Assembly (NCBI GenBank): GCA_002256425.1
Contig: NKIZ01000001.1
Location: 2,701,001 to 2,765,000, forward strand
From: Alphaproteobacteria bacterium PA2
Lineage (GTDB): Bacteria > Pseudomonadota > Alphaproteobacteria > Caulobacterales > Caulobacteraceae
Direction of reading: 5' to 3'
Length of the DNA stretch: 64,000 nt
Shown: one piece after another, positions 34,227 to 43,255 of the stretch
Numbering within the stretch: the stretch's first letter is position 1
How the letters are laid out: every line of letters starts with the position of its first letter
Translations under genes and position numbers: made by a program
The notes under the pieces: model-generated
The model's database searches: none
Told to the model about the DNA's origin: nothing
What the model saw: the letters and a program-made list of their open reading frames with translations, nothing else

Positions 34227-36122
34227 ATGTTCCAGACCATAAAATCCAAGGTCGCCATTGCAGGCGTGGGCCTGCTGATACTCAGCGCCGGCTTGGGTGG
34301 ATGCGGCATTTGGGCCACTTCGCGTCTGGCGTCGGAACTGGCGTCGTCCTCCAGGATTTCAGCCCTCCTGCGAGATCACATGCAGGCAGACATGATGCAC
34401 GACGCCATGCGAGGCGACGTTCTGGCTGCGCTCTTGTCTCACGATCCGCGAATGGGGCTGAACCCCGCCGAAGTGCAGACGGATGCGTCGGAGCATGCGC
34501 GGATTTTCGAAGAGTCCATTTCCAACGCCCTACACCATGCTGACGCTGACATAATTCCAATCCTCAAGACCCTTGATCAGCCGATCAAGGACTATGCTGA
34601 GGCCACCCAGACCATGGTCGCCCTGGGCTCGCGGAACCCTGAAGCCGCCGTTGTCCGACTGGGTGAGTTCAACGAGACCTTTCGTCGCGTCGAAGTTCTG
34701 ATGGCAAAGGCTTCAGACAAGATCGAGTCCCGCGAAGCGGCGCAGGTAAAGGCCGCAGATGGGTTGGCGACCCTGGCCAGGACCATAATGATGATCGCTC
34801 TGGCCATCGGGCTGTCCGGCGTCAGCGCCCTGATTTTCGCCGCCAACCGAATACTTGTTACGCCATTGCTAAGCCTGACCGGAATCATGACCCAACTCGC
34901 TGAAGGGCGTCTGGACTTGAAGGTCTCTGGGATCGAGCGCAAGGACGAGATCGGCGCCATGGCCAGGGCCACGGACACATTCCGTGAGGCCGGAGAGGCC
35001 AAGCTGCGACTGGAGGCTGAGGCCGCCGCCAACCGCAGCGAGGCTGAAAAGGCCCGGGAGCAGTCCGAGACCGAACGCCGGATCGCCAATGAGGAGCAGG
35101 CGGCCGCCATGGCCGAACTGGCGACCGGCCTGGGTCGTCTGGCCGAAGGCGACCTTACCCACCGCTTCACGGCCCCGGTCGCCGACCGGTTTGAATCGGT
35201 GAAGGCAGACTTCAACCGCACGGTGGAACGGCTGGAAGAGACTGTGGGAACAGTGGTCAAGACCGTGGGTGACCTGCGCGCCGGGGCGGATCAGATCTCA
35301 TCTGCCGCCGACAACCTGTCCCATCGCACCGAGCAGCAGGCGGCCAGCCTGGAACAGACCGCAGCCGCCCTGGAAGAAATCACCGCTACGGTCGCCCAGA
35401 CCGCCACAGGCGCCCGTCAGGCCAATGAAGCCGTGGTCTCAGCGCGGGAGGAAACCGCCCACTCGGACGGTGTGGTGGCCGGAGCTGTCGGCGCCATGAA
35501 GCAGATCGAAAATTCCTCGAAGGAAATCAACCAGATCATCGGCGTCATCGACGAGATCGCCTTCCAGACCAACCTGTTGGCCCTCAATGCCGGCGTGGAA
35601 GCCGCCCGGGCTGGAGATTCCGGCAAGGGCTTCGCCGTAGTCGCCTCGGAAGTCCGGGCCCTGGCCCAACGCTCCGCTGAGGCCGCCAAGGAGATCAAGA
35701 GCCTGATCCAGGTCTCGTCCCAGCAGGTCAATCAGGGCGTCGGCATGGTGGGCGAAGCAGGCAAGGCCCTGCAGAACATCAGCCGCCGGATCGAGGAAAT
35801 TGACACCCTGGTCGGCCAGATCGCTGGCTCCACCCAGGAACAGTCCTCCGCCCTGGCCGAGGTCAATTCCGCAATCTCGCACATGGACCAGGTGGTTCAG
35901 CAGAACGCCGCCATGGCTGAGGAGTCCTCGGCTGCCGCCAGGACCCTGAAGGACGACAACTCCCGGCTCGCGGAATTGACCGCCAGGTTCCGGGTGGGCG
36001 GCGTGCGACAAGCCAGCCCGGTTGACCGGCCAGCCCCCTCTCCTGCCCGCAGCCTGCACCGAAGGGTGGCTGCCGCTGTGGGTGGATCTCCTGCGCGCCA
36101 GGACAGCTGGGCGGAATTCTGA
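34227..36122 (+). CDS. methyl-accepting chemotaxis protein
   Basis: Transmembrane chemoreceptor, 631 residues. One membrane helix at about 8-30, a periplasmic helical-bundle sensor (about 31-185) without a recognised ligand motif, a second helix at about 188-208, HAMP domain ([20 protein letters not shown]), a second HAMP-like module ([17 protein letters not shown]), then the signalling domain. The hairpin tip is [20 protein letters not shown] at about 440-465. The C-terminus ends SWAEF, resembling the short CheR/CheB-docking tail of Caulobacter receptors rather than NWETF. It has its own 215-bp AT-richer leader. No che genes are nearby. Confidence 0.96.
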   Translation: MFQTIKSKVAIAGVGLLILSAGLGGCGIWATSRLASELASSSRISALLRDHMQADMMHDAMRGDVLAALLSHDPRMGLNPAEVQTDASEHARIFEESISNALHHADADIIPILKTLDQPIKDYAEATQTMVALGSRNPEAAVVRLGEFNETFRRVEVLMAKASDKIESREAAQVKAADGLATLARTIMMIALAIGLSGVSALIFAANRILVTPLLSLTGIMTQLAEGRLDLKVSGIERKDEIGAMARATDTFREAGEAKLRLEAEAAANRSEAEKAREQSETERRIANEEQAAAMAELATGLGRLAEGDLTHRFTAPVADRFESVKADFNRTVERLEETVGTVVKTVGDLRAGADQISSAADNLSHRTEQQAASLEQTAAALEEITATVAQTATGARQANEAVVSAREETAHSDGVVAGAVGAMKQIENSSKEINQIIGVIDEIAFQTNLLALNAGVEAARAGDSGKGFAVVASEVRALAQRSAEAAKEIKSLIQVSSQQVNQGVGMVGEAGKALQNISRRIEEIDTLVGQIAGSTQEQSSALAEVNSAISHMDQVVQQNAAMAEESSAAARTLKDDNSRLAELTARFRVGGVRQASPVDRPAPSPARSLHRRVAAAVGGSPARQDSWAEF

Positions 36123-36142
36123 GCCGTCAGTAAACCCGTCAC

Positions 36143-36175
36143 GAGGGCCCGGACCTGCGCCGGGCCCTCTTCATT
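36143..36175. terminator. rho-independent terminator, MCP / HlyD (bidirectional)
   Basis: GAGGGCCCGG (36143-36152) pairs with CCGGGCCCTC (36160-36169), a perfect 10-bp GC-rich stem with a 7-base loop, followed on the plus strand by TTCATTT. It lies between the convergent MCP and HlyD-type genes. Confidence 0.8.
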
Positions 36176-36182
36176 TGCGGGA

Positions 36183-37148
36183 TCAACCGCCTGTCGCGCT
36201 CGCCTGGGCCGCTGTGCGCATGAACTTCACCAGCACCCTCTGACCGATCAGGAAGGGCGCCGACTCTGACGAGACGACCACCTCGACCACCCGGTCGTCG
36301 GTCCGCTCGGACGGATCGTCAGAGACCAGCTTCCGGGCGCCGAAGACCGCCGCCTGACGCAGGACCCGGCCCGGATAGGTCCTGGCGGGATCGGACTCTG
36401 TTGAGACCTGGACGGGCTGTCCAAGAGCGACAAAAGGCAGGGCGGTTTCGGCGACTTCGGCCCGGATGATCCGCGCCGTCGCCGGCTCCAGGTCAAACAG
36501 GGCCGTGACATTGAGGGTCGAGGCCCCTGCTCCCGGATTGGCGTAGCGGCGTGCGATGCGCCCGTCAGCAGGCGCCCGGATGATGGTCAGGTCTTCATTA
36601 TAGAGGGCCTGGGCCAGGGCAGCCTTTGCAGTGGCGATGTTCGCCCGCTGGGCTTCGAGATTGGCCTCCGCCTGGCGGATGGCGTCATTGGCCTGATCCA
36701 GCTTCTGACCCGCCACGAAGTTTGTGGCGACCAGACCCTGAAGTCGGGCCCTTTCCCGCCGGGCCGTCGACAGCTGGACCTCCAGCAGTGCGACCTGGGC
36801 CTGGGCCTGCCGGACCACCGCTGCAGCCTGGGCCGCCGCGAGTTTCAGCTCATCATCCTCCTGCCGGGCCAGGATCTGGCCCTTGGCCACTCGGTCGCCC
36901 TCGTGGACATAGACCTCGCGGATGATGCCGCCGCGGCGGGCGGCCACCTGGATCATGCCGCCCTCAACGTCAGCCTTGCCATTGGCTATGGCGACAAAGG
37001 GGCTCTTCTCGGCATGGGCGGCGGTCGCCTTGACTTCGGCGGCCTTCTTCGCCTTGGCCTGCCCACTCATGACCATGCCGCCAACGCCTAGCACCAGCAC
37101 AGCCGCCAGGACAATCCAGGCAATGGGGCGGCGGAGTATTGCAAACAT
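36183..37148 (-). CDS. HlyD/DevB-type periplasmic adaptor subunit
   Basis: Membrane fusion protein that links an inner-membrane ABC exporter to an outer-membrane channel. 321 residues: N-terminal membrane anchor (about 8-28), lipoyl-like half motif (GGIIREVYVHEGDRVAKGQI), a coiled-coil hairpin (about 100-190: LAAAQAAAVVRQAQAQVALL and following), second lipoyl half (IIRAPADGRIARRYANPGAG) and a beta-barrel domain. It is third in a permease-ATPase-adaptor operon, 2 bp after the ATPase. No TolC-type gene is in the window. Confidence 0.92.
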   Translation of the reverse strand: MFAILRRPIAWIVLAAVLVLGVGGMVMSGQAKAKKAAEVKATAAHAEKSPFVAIANGKADVEGGMIQVAARRGGIIREVYVHEGDRVAKGQILARQEDDELKLAAAQAAAVVRQAQAQVALLEVQLSTARRERARLQGLVATNFVAGQKLDQANDAIRQAEANLEAQRANIATAKAALAQALYNEDLTIIRAPADGRIARRYANPGAGASTLNVTALFDLEPATARIIRAEVAETALPFVALGQPVQVSTESDPARTYPGRVLRQAAVFGARKLVSDDPSERTDDRVVEVVVSSESAPFLIGQRVLVKFMRTAAQASATGG

Positions 37149-37150
37149 GG

Positions 37151-37873
37151 TCAGGCTCCCTGGGGCGCGGAGGCCGCTGCCGACGCCGTGCGCCGATCGC
37201 TGAGAATGCGGCCGTCTTCAAGATGGATGATCCGGTCGGCATAGGCTTCCAGACGGGGATCGTGGGTGACGCAGATGACAGCTGCGCCATGGGACTTGGC
37301 CGCCCTCTGCAAGAGCTGGATGACGATCTGGCCGTTCTCGCCATCAAGGGCCGAGGTGGGCTCATCGGCGAACAGTAGGCGCGGCTGCTTGGCCAGGGCG
37401 CGGGCAATGGCCACCCTCTGCTTCTCGCCGCCGGAAAGCTCTGCAGGGCGCTGGTTGAGCTTGGGGCCAAGGCCCACCTCTTCCAGGGCGGTGATCGCGC
37501 GTTCACGGCACTCATCTGGCGACAGACCGGTGTATTTCAGGACGGTGGTCACCTGCTGCAGGGCGGTCAGGGACGAGAACAGGTTGAAGCCCTGGAAGAT
37601 GAAGCCGCAGTGATCCAGCCGGAACCTGTCGATCCGTCCGGGCTTCAGATCCCACAGGCTCTCGCCAAGGGCCGAGACCTGTCCCGCATCCGGTTGCAAC
37701 AGTCCAGAAAGGGCGGCGACAAGGGTGGACTTGCCGGAGCCAGACGGCCCCATGACCATGGTCACGTCCCCATGACGGGCGTCGAAGTCCACCGACTTCA
37801 GCACCTCGATGAAGGTGCGGCCGGTCTTGAACCGCTTGGTCAGGCCGGTTGCGGAGAGGGCGGCGGCAGTCAT
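37151..37873 (-). CDS. ABC transporter ATP-binding protein (DevA/MacB-like)
   Basis: 240 residues with all ATPase motifs: Walker A GPSGSGKST (42-50), Q-loop in FIFQGFNLFSSLTALQQV, signature LSGGEKQRVAIARAL (146-160), Walker B LLFADEPTSALD (166-177) and an H-loop ICVTHDPRLEAYADRI. The GFNLF and EKQRVAIARA contexts are those of the LolD/MacB/DevA group, which powers FtsX-like permeases. It overlaps the permease gene by 4 bp (ATGA). Confidence 0.95.
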   Translation of the reverse strand: MTAAALSATGLTKRFKTGRTFIEVLKSVDFDARHGDVTMVMGPSGSGKSTLVAALSGLLQPDAGQVSALGESLWDLKPGRIDRFRLDHCGFIFQGFNLFSSLTALQQVTTVLKYTGLSPDECRERAITALEEVGLGPKLNQRPAELSGGEKQRVAIARALAKQPRLLFADEPTSALDGENGQIVIQLLQRAAKSHGAAVICVTHDPRLEAYADRIIHLEDGRILSDRRTASAAASAPQGA

Positions 37874-39012
37874 CGCAGGAGATCCGCTGGCTGGCTCTTC
37901 TTCAGTATGCCCATGGCCATCAGGCCAGAGGCGATGGAGATGACCATCAGCAGGGCGGCGACCCCGACGACGGCGCCTATGGGAAAGCCCATGGGCAGGC
38001 CTGCGCTTTTGGCCAGGAGGTATACCCCGAAGGTGAAGAGCGCCGTGGCGCCCAGGCCCACCAGGCCGACCCAGAAGGACAGCTCCACCACAATCAGCCG
38101 CAGGGAGCCCATGGACACGCCCAGGGCCCGCAGGCTGGCGAACTCCTTGATATTGGCCAGGATCGCGCCCCGCAGGGTCTGCGACGTAATGCCGACCCCG
38201 ATCAGGAAGCCCAGGAAGACTGAAAAGCCCAGGAAGATGCCGATGATCTGCTCCTTCAGCAGGGCGCCTTCATTGGCCTTGGCCAGCTCCGCCCGGGTCC
38301 AGACGCGGTAGGCGCCATGAGAGACGGCGTTCAGCTCATCGCGGACAATTTCGGCCCTGGAGGGATCCTTGATGCGAACCATCAGGGGGCCGGTCTTGTC
38401 GTCCTTGCTGAACATGCCCATCAGCCGGAAGGTGTCCCGGGACATGACGATGGCGGGCTGGTTGATGTCGGGATAGCCGTCCAGGAAGGCCCGGACCTTG
38501 ACCGTCTTGCCCCGCACGGTGGCCGTGTCATTGAGCTTGACCCCCAGCCGCGCCATGGCCGACCGGTCGATGGCGATCGCATAGGGCTCGAGCAGGGCGA
38601 TCCGCACGCTTTCAGGATAGTCCACCGGCAGGGTGACAGCCCCGGGCTGGGGATCGACCATGTTCACCTGAACAAAGGTGGTGATCTGCTTCACCCCCTT
38701 TGGCGGATGGTTCGCCCAGCTGGCGCCATCACCGTCAAAGCTGGCCACCTGCAGAACCTCGGGATTCAGATAGATCTGCGGACCGATCCTGCGGGGCAGG
38801 CCGCTGGGGCCGGAATTGATCAGGCTCTCGGACTTGGGCGACAGGATCATCAGGTCGGCCCGCGACCGGTCAATGGTCGCTGTCGCCCCCCGGACAATGC
38901 CCGTGAACAGGCCGACCTGGGCCAGGATCAGCAGGCCTGAAAAGGCCAGGGCGATCACGGCCGCCATGTACCGGCGCCATTCATAGATCAGTGTGGCCAA
39001 GGCCAGCGACAT
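37870..39012 (-). CDS. FtsX-like ABC permease (DevC/MacB type)
   Basis: 380 residues from ATG 39012, preceded by GGAGGGACCC. Helix at about 15-37, a large periplasmic MacB-PCD-like domain (about 45-255), and three C-terminal helices (GIFLGFSVFLGFLIGVGITS; LIVVELSFWVGLVGLGATAL; GAVVGVAALLMVISIASGLM). The coupling segment IKEFASLRALGVSMGSLRLI is the DevC/FtsX signature. With the ATPase and adaptor it forms a DevBCA-like exporter, which in cyanobacteria exports glycolipids; the substrate here is unknown. It is the first gene of the operon. 39013-39296 holds no gene. Confidence 0.93.
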   Translation of the reverse strand: MSLALATLIYEWRRYMAAVIALAFSGLLILAQVGLFTGIVRGATATIDRSRADLMILSPKSESLINSGPSGLPRRIGPQIYLNPEVLQVASFDGDGASWANHPPKGVKQITTFVQVNMVDPQPGAVTLPVDYPESVRIALLEPYAIAIDRSAMARLGVKLNDTATVRGKTVKVRAFLDGYPDINQPAIVMSRDTFRLMGMFSKDDKTGPLMVRIKDPSRAEIVRDELNAVSHGAYRVWTRAELAKANEGALLKEQIIGIFLGFSVFLGFLIGVGITSQTLRGAILANIKEFASLRALGVSMGSLRLIVVELSFWVGLVGLGATALFTFGVYLLAKSAGLPMGFPIGAVVGVAALLMVISIASGLMAMGILKKSQPADLLR

Positions 39013-39296
39013 GGGTCCCTCCAAGCCGCCCGACCATGGGAGGGGCCTGACGGCCGCGCCAATTAAATCCAGGTAATCAGCTGACGAGACGCTGTTTTTC
39101 TTATATTTTTCAAGACATTAAATTTGGTTCATGTCTGGGGCGCTCGGCGGGCGGCATTGCCTCGTCCCTGAGCCGAAATCCTGTGGCTTCGCCATAATCC
39201 GAACAAAAACGGTTGCGCCATGAGACAAGCCAAGGTCTGTTGCGCGGATTACGGCTCCGTCAGAGAGCCCCCTATGAATTTTTGAGGAAACGTCAC

Positions 39297-40691
39297 TTGA
39301 GCCCCCCCGCGTCTGCGGCGTCCAAACGCCTGTCCACCCTCGCCCTTTTCGCCTTCGCCTGCGCCGGCATTCCGGTGTCCGCCCTGGGTCTGGCCTCGGG
39401 AACCTATCTGCCGCCCTTCTATACCGGCTTTGTCGGCATCAGCCTGGTGGCCTTCAGCGTGACGACATCGGTCGTGCGCCTTGTCGACCTGACATTTGAC
39501 CCCATCCTGGGCTGGATCATGGATCGCACCCATACAAAATGGGGACGGTTCCGTCCGTGGTACGTCCTGGGCGTGCCTATCACCATGCTGGGCGCCTACA
39601 TGCTGCTCAACCCGCCCCTGGGCGCCGGGGTGACCTATCTGGGCCTCTGGTACCTGATCCTGTGGATCGGGCTGTCGATCCTGAGCCTCAGCCACGCGTC
39701 ATGGGGCGCTGCCCTGGCCGCCAACTATCATGAGAGATCCCGCATCTATGGCTGGATGACCGCCATGGCGCCGATCGGATCGGTCAGCCTTCTGCTCCTG
39801 CCCATACTGACCGGTCACAAGCTGACCCTGGGCGATCCCAAGAGCTTCCACGACATCAGCCTGATCATCGTCTTCGGCATACCGATCGGCGCCACCATCA
39901 TGCTGCTCTTCACGCCCGAGCGCCCCAAGGTCACGGCTTCCCACCAGAAGTTCGGCTTCATGGACTATGTGGCCATGATGCGCCGCCCGACCATGGCCAA
40001 GCTCATCCTGGCTGACCTGGCCTACACCCTCGGCCCGGGCGTCACCGGGCCTCTCTACGCCTTCTTTTTCGGTCAGATCAAAGGCTTCGACCGGGCCGAA
40101 ATCGGCTTCCTGCTGATCTTCTATATCGGCGCAGCCCTGGCTGGCGGCTTTGCCTGGCCCATGATCGCCAAGCGCATCAGCAAGCACAGGGCCATCCAGG
40201 TGGCTTCGGTCGCCTATGCCGTGGCCCAGACCTCGCTCATGGCCACCCCGCGGGAGCTGTTCTGGCCAACGGCCATCGGCATGCTGTTCGTGGGCTTCTG
40301 CGTCAGCGCCTTCATCCTGCTGATCCGCTCCATGGTCGCCGACTATGCCGACGAGATGCAGCTGGAACAGGGTCGTGAACGGGCCGGCGTGCTCTACGCC
40401 ATGGTCACAACCACCCAGAAGCTGGGCGCCTCGATCAATGTGCTGCTGGTCTTCCCGATCCTGCAGTTCATCTTCAAGTTCGACCCGAAGAAGCCGGTGA
40501 ATGACGCCTTCGCCCTCCAGGGGCTGCAGCTCTGCTACCTGTTTGCACCGATCATTTTCGTTCTGGTCGGGGCAGCCCTGTTCTTCGGCTACCAGCTTGA
40601 CGAGGCCCGGCACTCTGAAATCCGCGCCGCCCTCGACGCGCGGGAAGCCGCCGAAAGCGACGACCTGCCTGCCGCAGATGAACCCGTCTGA
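39297..40691 (+). CDS. GPH/MelB-family MFS sugar transporter (copy 3)
   Basis: 464 residues from TTG 39297, chosen because of GAGGAAA 7 bp upstream; the in-frame TTG at 39213 has no ribosome-binding site. GPH landmarks: VRLVDLTFDPILGWIMDRTH with TKWGRFRPWYVLGVP, WGAALAANYHERSRIYGWMT, IRSMVADYADEMQLEQGRER and a charged tail (QLDEARHSEIRAALDAREAA). It is the third paralogue within 11 kb. It stands alone, divergent from the ABC exporter operon across 284 bp. Its substrate is not evident. Confidence 0.92.
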   Translation: MSPPASAASKRLSTLALFAFACAGIPVSALGLASGTYLPPFYTGFVGISLVAFSVTTSVVRLVDLTFDPILGWIMDRTHTKWGRFRPWYVLGVPITMLGAYMLLNPPLGAGVTYLGLWYLILWIGLSILSLSHASWGAALAANYHERSRIYGWMTAMAPIGSVSLLLLPILTGHKLTLGDPKSFHDISLIIVFGIPIGATIMLLFTPERPKVTASHQKFGFMDYVAMMRRPTMAKLILADLAYTLGPGVTGPLYAFFFGQIKGFDRAEIGFLLIFYIGAALAGGFAWPMIAKRISKHRAIQVASVAYAVAQTSLMATPRELFWPTAIGMLFVGFCVSAFILLIRSMVADYADEMQLEQGRERAGVLYAMVTTTQKLGASINVLLVFPILQFIFKFDPKKPVNDAFALQGLQLCYLFAPIIFVLVGAALFFGYQLDEARHSEIRAALDAREAAESDDLPAADEPV

Positions 40692-40710
40692 GAACGGGCC
40701 GTCCGACTGA

Positions 40711-41841
40711 TCAGGCCAGGGCCTCGGCCATTGTGCTGAAGGCTCTGGCCGACAGGCCGTCAGGCGTGACAGCCACCACCGGCTTGCCGTCATCGCAGGC
40801 CTGACGCAGGGCGATGTCCAGGGGGATTTCCGCCAGCAGGGGCACGCCCAGCTTGACGGCCTCGGCCTTGGCGCCGCCTTCGCCGAAGATGTGAACCCGG
40901 GCGCCGGTGGCCGGGTCCGGATAATAGGCCATGTTCTCCACCACCCCGAGAATGGGGGTTCCGGTCTTGCGGAACATGGCGGCGGCCCGGCGGGCGTCGA
41001 TCAGGGCGATTTCCTGGGGCGTCGAGACGATCACCACCCCATCCACCTTCAGCTTCTGGACCAGGGTCAGCTGGATGTCGCCAGTGCCGGGGGGCAGGTC
41101 AACAACCAGGACATCCAGGGGCTCGGCTTCGGAGCCCCAGGCCACGTCGCCGATCATCTGCCTGACAGCTGACGAAGCCATGGGGCCCCGCCAGATCATG
41201 GGCGCGGCCTCATCCACCAGGAAGCCGATGGACATGACCTTCATGCCCCAGGCCGCCAGGGGCTGGAGCTTGCCATCCACAAAGGCCGGATCGCCGTCGA
41301 CACCCAGCATTCGGGGGGCCGAGGGGCCATAGACATCGGCGTCGAGAATGCCCACCCGAAGGCCGCGCGCTGCAAAGGCGGCCGCCAGATTCACCGAAAT
41401 GGTCGACTTGCCCACCCCGCCCTTGCCGCTGGCCACAGCAATGACCCGCTTCACATGGGGGGGACGATCGGCGGTCGGCGGCGGCGCCAGCTGGGCTCCG
41501 GGATCGGCGTTCATCCTCGCCCCCTTGCGCACCCGGGTTGCACCGGGCGCGACGGGAGGTTCAGGCAGGGACGACACGCTGCCGGCCTGGGCCGTCAGAA
41601 CGACCTGGGCCTTTTCGACGCCCGGCTGACGGGCGATCAGGGCTTCGGCCTCATCCCGGACAGACTGGTAGAGGGGCACGTCATCGCGGGCTACCTCCAG
41701 CATGAACCCGGCCCGCCCAGGCGCCAGAATGATGCCGCGGACCAGTCCGGCCGCAGCCAGGCCCTGGCCGGTTATCGGATCGCGCACCTGGTCCAGCAGG
41801 GTCATCAGGGCGGCGCGATCGATTGGAGCGGAGGAGGACAT
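40711..41841 (-). CDS. Mrp/NBP35-type iron-sulfur carrier ATPase (ApbC)
   Basis: P-loop ATPase that carries and delivers Fe-S clusters. 376 residues: an N-terminal MIP18-like domain (about 8-85: LLDQVRDPITGQGLAAAGLV), then the deviant Walker A AVASGKGGVGKSTISVNLAA, LDADVYGPSAPRMLGVDG, and VDLPPGTGDIQLTLVQK. The usual CxxC cluster site of Mrp is not present: the equivalent segment reads ENMAYYPDPATGARVHIFGE. Cluster binding may differ or rely on other residues; several alphaproteobacterial homologues I recall share this loss. Divergent from the YHYH lipoprotein. Confidence 0.93.
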   Translation of the reverse strand: MSSSAPIDRAALMTLLDQVRDPITGQGLAAAGLVRGIILAPGRAGFMLEVARDDVPLYQSVRDEAEALIARQPGVEKAQVVLTAQAGSVSSLPEPPVAPGATRVRKGARMNADPGAQLAPPPTADRPPHVKRVIAVASGKGGVGKSTISVNLAAAFAARGLRVGILDADVYGPSAPRMLGVDGDPAFVDGKLQPLAAWGMKVMSIGFLVDEAAPMIWRGPMASSAVRQMIGDVAWGSEAEPLDVLVVDLPPGTGDIQLTLVQKLKVDGVVIVSTPQEIALIDARRAAAMFRKTGTPILGVVENMAYYPDPATGARVHIFGEGGAKAEAVKLGVPLLAEIPLDIALRQACDDGKPVVAVTPDGLSARAFSTMAEALA

Positions 41842-42005
41842 GGGGGCCTTTTAGGCTGGAACGCGGAACGACCCCACATTTCTTCCCGACTGACCGGGTT
41901 TTCAAGGCAATTCGCGACCGGGCCCCTCCCCTCAACCTCCATCCATATTGCATCCACAATCCTGAAATAGCCGTCCGACAGAGGCAGGAACCGGGGCACA
42001 CCAAA

Positions 42006-43250
42006 ATGGCAGGTCAGAAATTCAGGACGGCGGCGTTCGCGATTGCGGCGGCCTTGATGGCGGCCGGCTGCGGCGGCGGCGGTGACAGCTCCAGCACCCT
42101 GTCGGGCGCCGGGTCCACCAATACGGTTCCGACCGCGCCCACCATTGGCGCGGGCACGGCTGGCAACGGCAGCGCCAGCATCACCTTCACCGCGCCCACA
42201 TCGAACGGCGGAACCACGATTACCGGTTATACGGCCAGTTGCACGGCGGGAACGACAGCGACCGCCGCCGGAACGGCCAGCCCCATTGTCGTTTCGGGAC
42301 TGACCAATGGCACGACCTACAGCTGTTCGGTCACGGCGACCAACTCGGTCGGCGTCAGTCCGGCCTCCGGCGCCGTCAGCGTCACCCCGACGGCGGGCGG
42401 GACCACGGGCGGCAGCGTTTCGACCGCTTCCATCCTCTGCCCCTACAGCCAGAGCACGCCGAACATCACCCTGACCTCAGGGGTCACGGCGACCAGCACC
42501 TCCTCGTGGACCTGCAGCACGACCGTGCGCTCCATGACCGCAAATGGCGTCCCCAATCACCAGATCGGGACCTTCCCGAATTCGGGCAATCCAAATACGC
42601 CCACAGTCCAGTCAAATGTGACTTTCGCCGCCACCCTCACGCCGGTGCTGGGCAGCAGCAACAATACTTCGCGGTCACTGGGTTATGCCCTCAATGGCGT
42701 AAAGTTCGACCCGGCAACGGCCGGCAGCTGTCCGGCAACGGCCACAAGGGCCTCGGATTGCTCGGCTATTGGCCAGGGCGCCTATCAGCTGGAAGCCCTG
42801 CAGGCCTTTTTCGATTTCGGGGTCGACAGCAACAACGCCCACGTTCAGCCCGGCGGCGTCTATCATTACCACGGCATGCCCGAAGGCATTCTGACCGCCG
42901 CCGGGGTCTCCAGCTCGGCGCCGAAGATGCAGCTGATCGGATGGGCCCCTGACGGCTTCCCGATCTATGCCCGCTACGGATACTCGGTCGCGACCAGCGC
43001 CTCGAGCGCGCTGAAGGTGATCAAGGGAAGCTATGTCCTTGATACGGTTGCAGACTCCGGCCGGCCGCTGGCGACCAATGTTCCCCTTGGCGTCTTTCCC
43101 ACGGACTGGAACTATGTCGCCGGGTCAGGGGATCTGGACGATTGCAACGGGCGCTTCGGCGTGACCCCGGAATTCCCGGCCGGGATCTACCACTACTACG
43201 CCACGGACACTTACCCCTACCTGACCCGCTGCTTCAAAGGCGTGTTCTAG
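42006..43250 (+). CDS. YHYH-domain lipoprotein with a fibronectin type III module
   Basis: 414 residues from ATG 42006. Lipobox ALMAAGC gives an envelope lipoprotein, followed by a Gly/Ser linker and one fibronectin type III domain (about 40-130: PTAPTIGAGTAGNGSASITF, TSNGGTTITGYTASC, SGLTNGTTYSCSVTATNSVG). The C-terminal YHYH domain has the eponymous YHYHGMPEG motif at 286, a second YHYY at 395, and several cysteines that could pair. The family has no established function as far as I know; the His/Tyr clusters suggest metal binding. It is 5 bp ahead of the HupE-like gene, so the two are a pair. Confidence 0.88.
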   Translation: MAGQKFRTAAFAIAAALMAAGCGGGGDSSSTLSGAGSTNTVPTAPTIGAGTAGNGSASITFTAPTSNGGTTITGYTASCTAGTTATAAGTASPIVVSGLTNGTTYSCSVTATNSVGVSPASGAVSVTPTAGGTTGGSVSTASILCPYSQSTPNITLTSGVTATSTSSWTCSTTVRSMTANGVPNHQIGTFPNSGNPNTPTVQSNVTFAATLTPVLGSSNNTSRSLGYALNGVKFDPATAGSCPATATRASDCSAIGQGAYQLEALQAFFDFGVDSNNAHVQPGGVYHYHGMPEGILTAAGVSSSAPKMQLIGWAPDGFPIYARYGYSVATSASSALKVIKGSYVLDTVADSGRPLATNVPLGVFPTDWNYVAGSGDLDDCNGRFGVTPEFPAGIYHYYATDTYPYLTRCFKGVF

Positions 43251-43255
43251 ACAGG

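Noticed and set aside
39063..39077. TTAA-N7-TAAT upstream of the ABC and third GPH genes, considered as a CtrA box.
   Set aside because: Second half-site does not match and neither flanking gene is a known CtrA target type.
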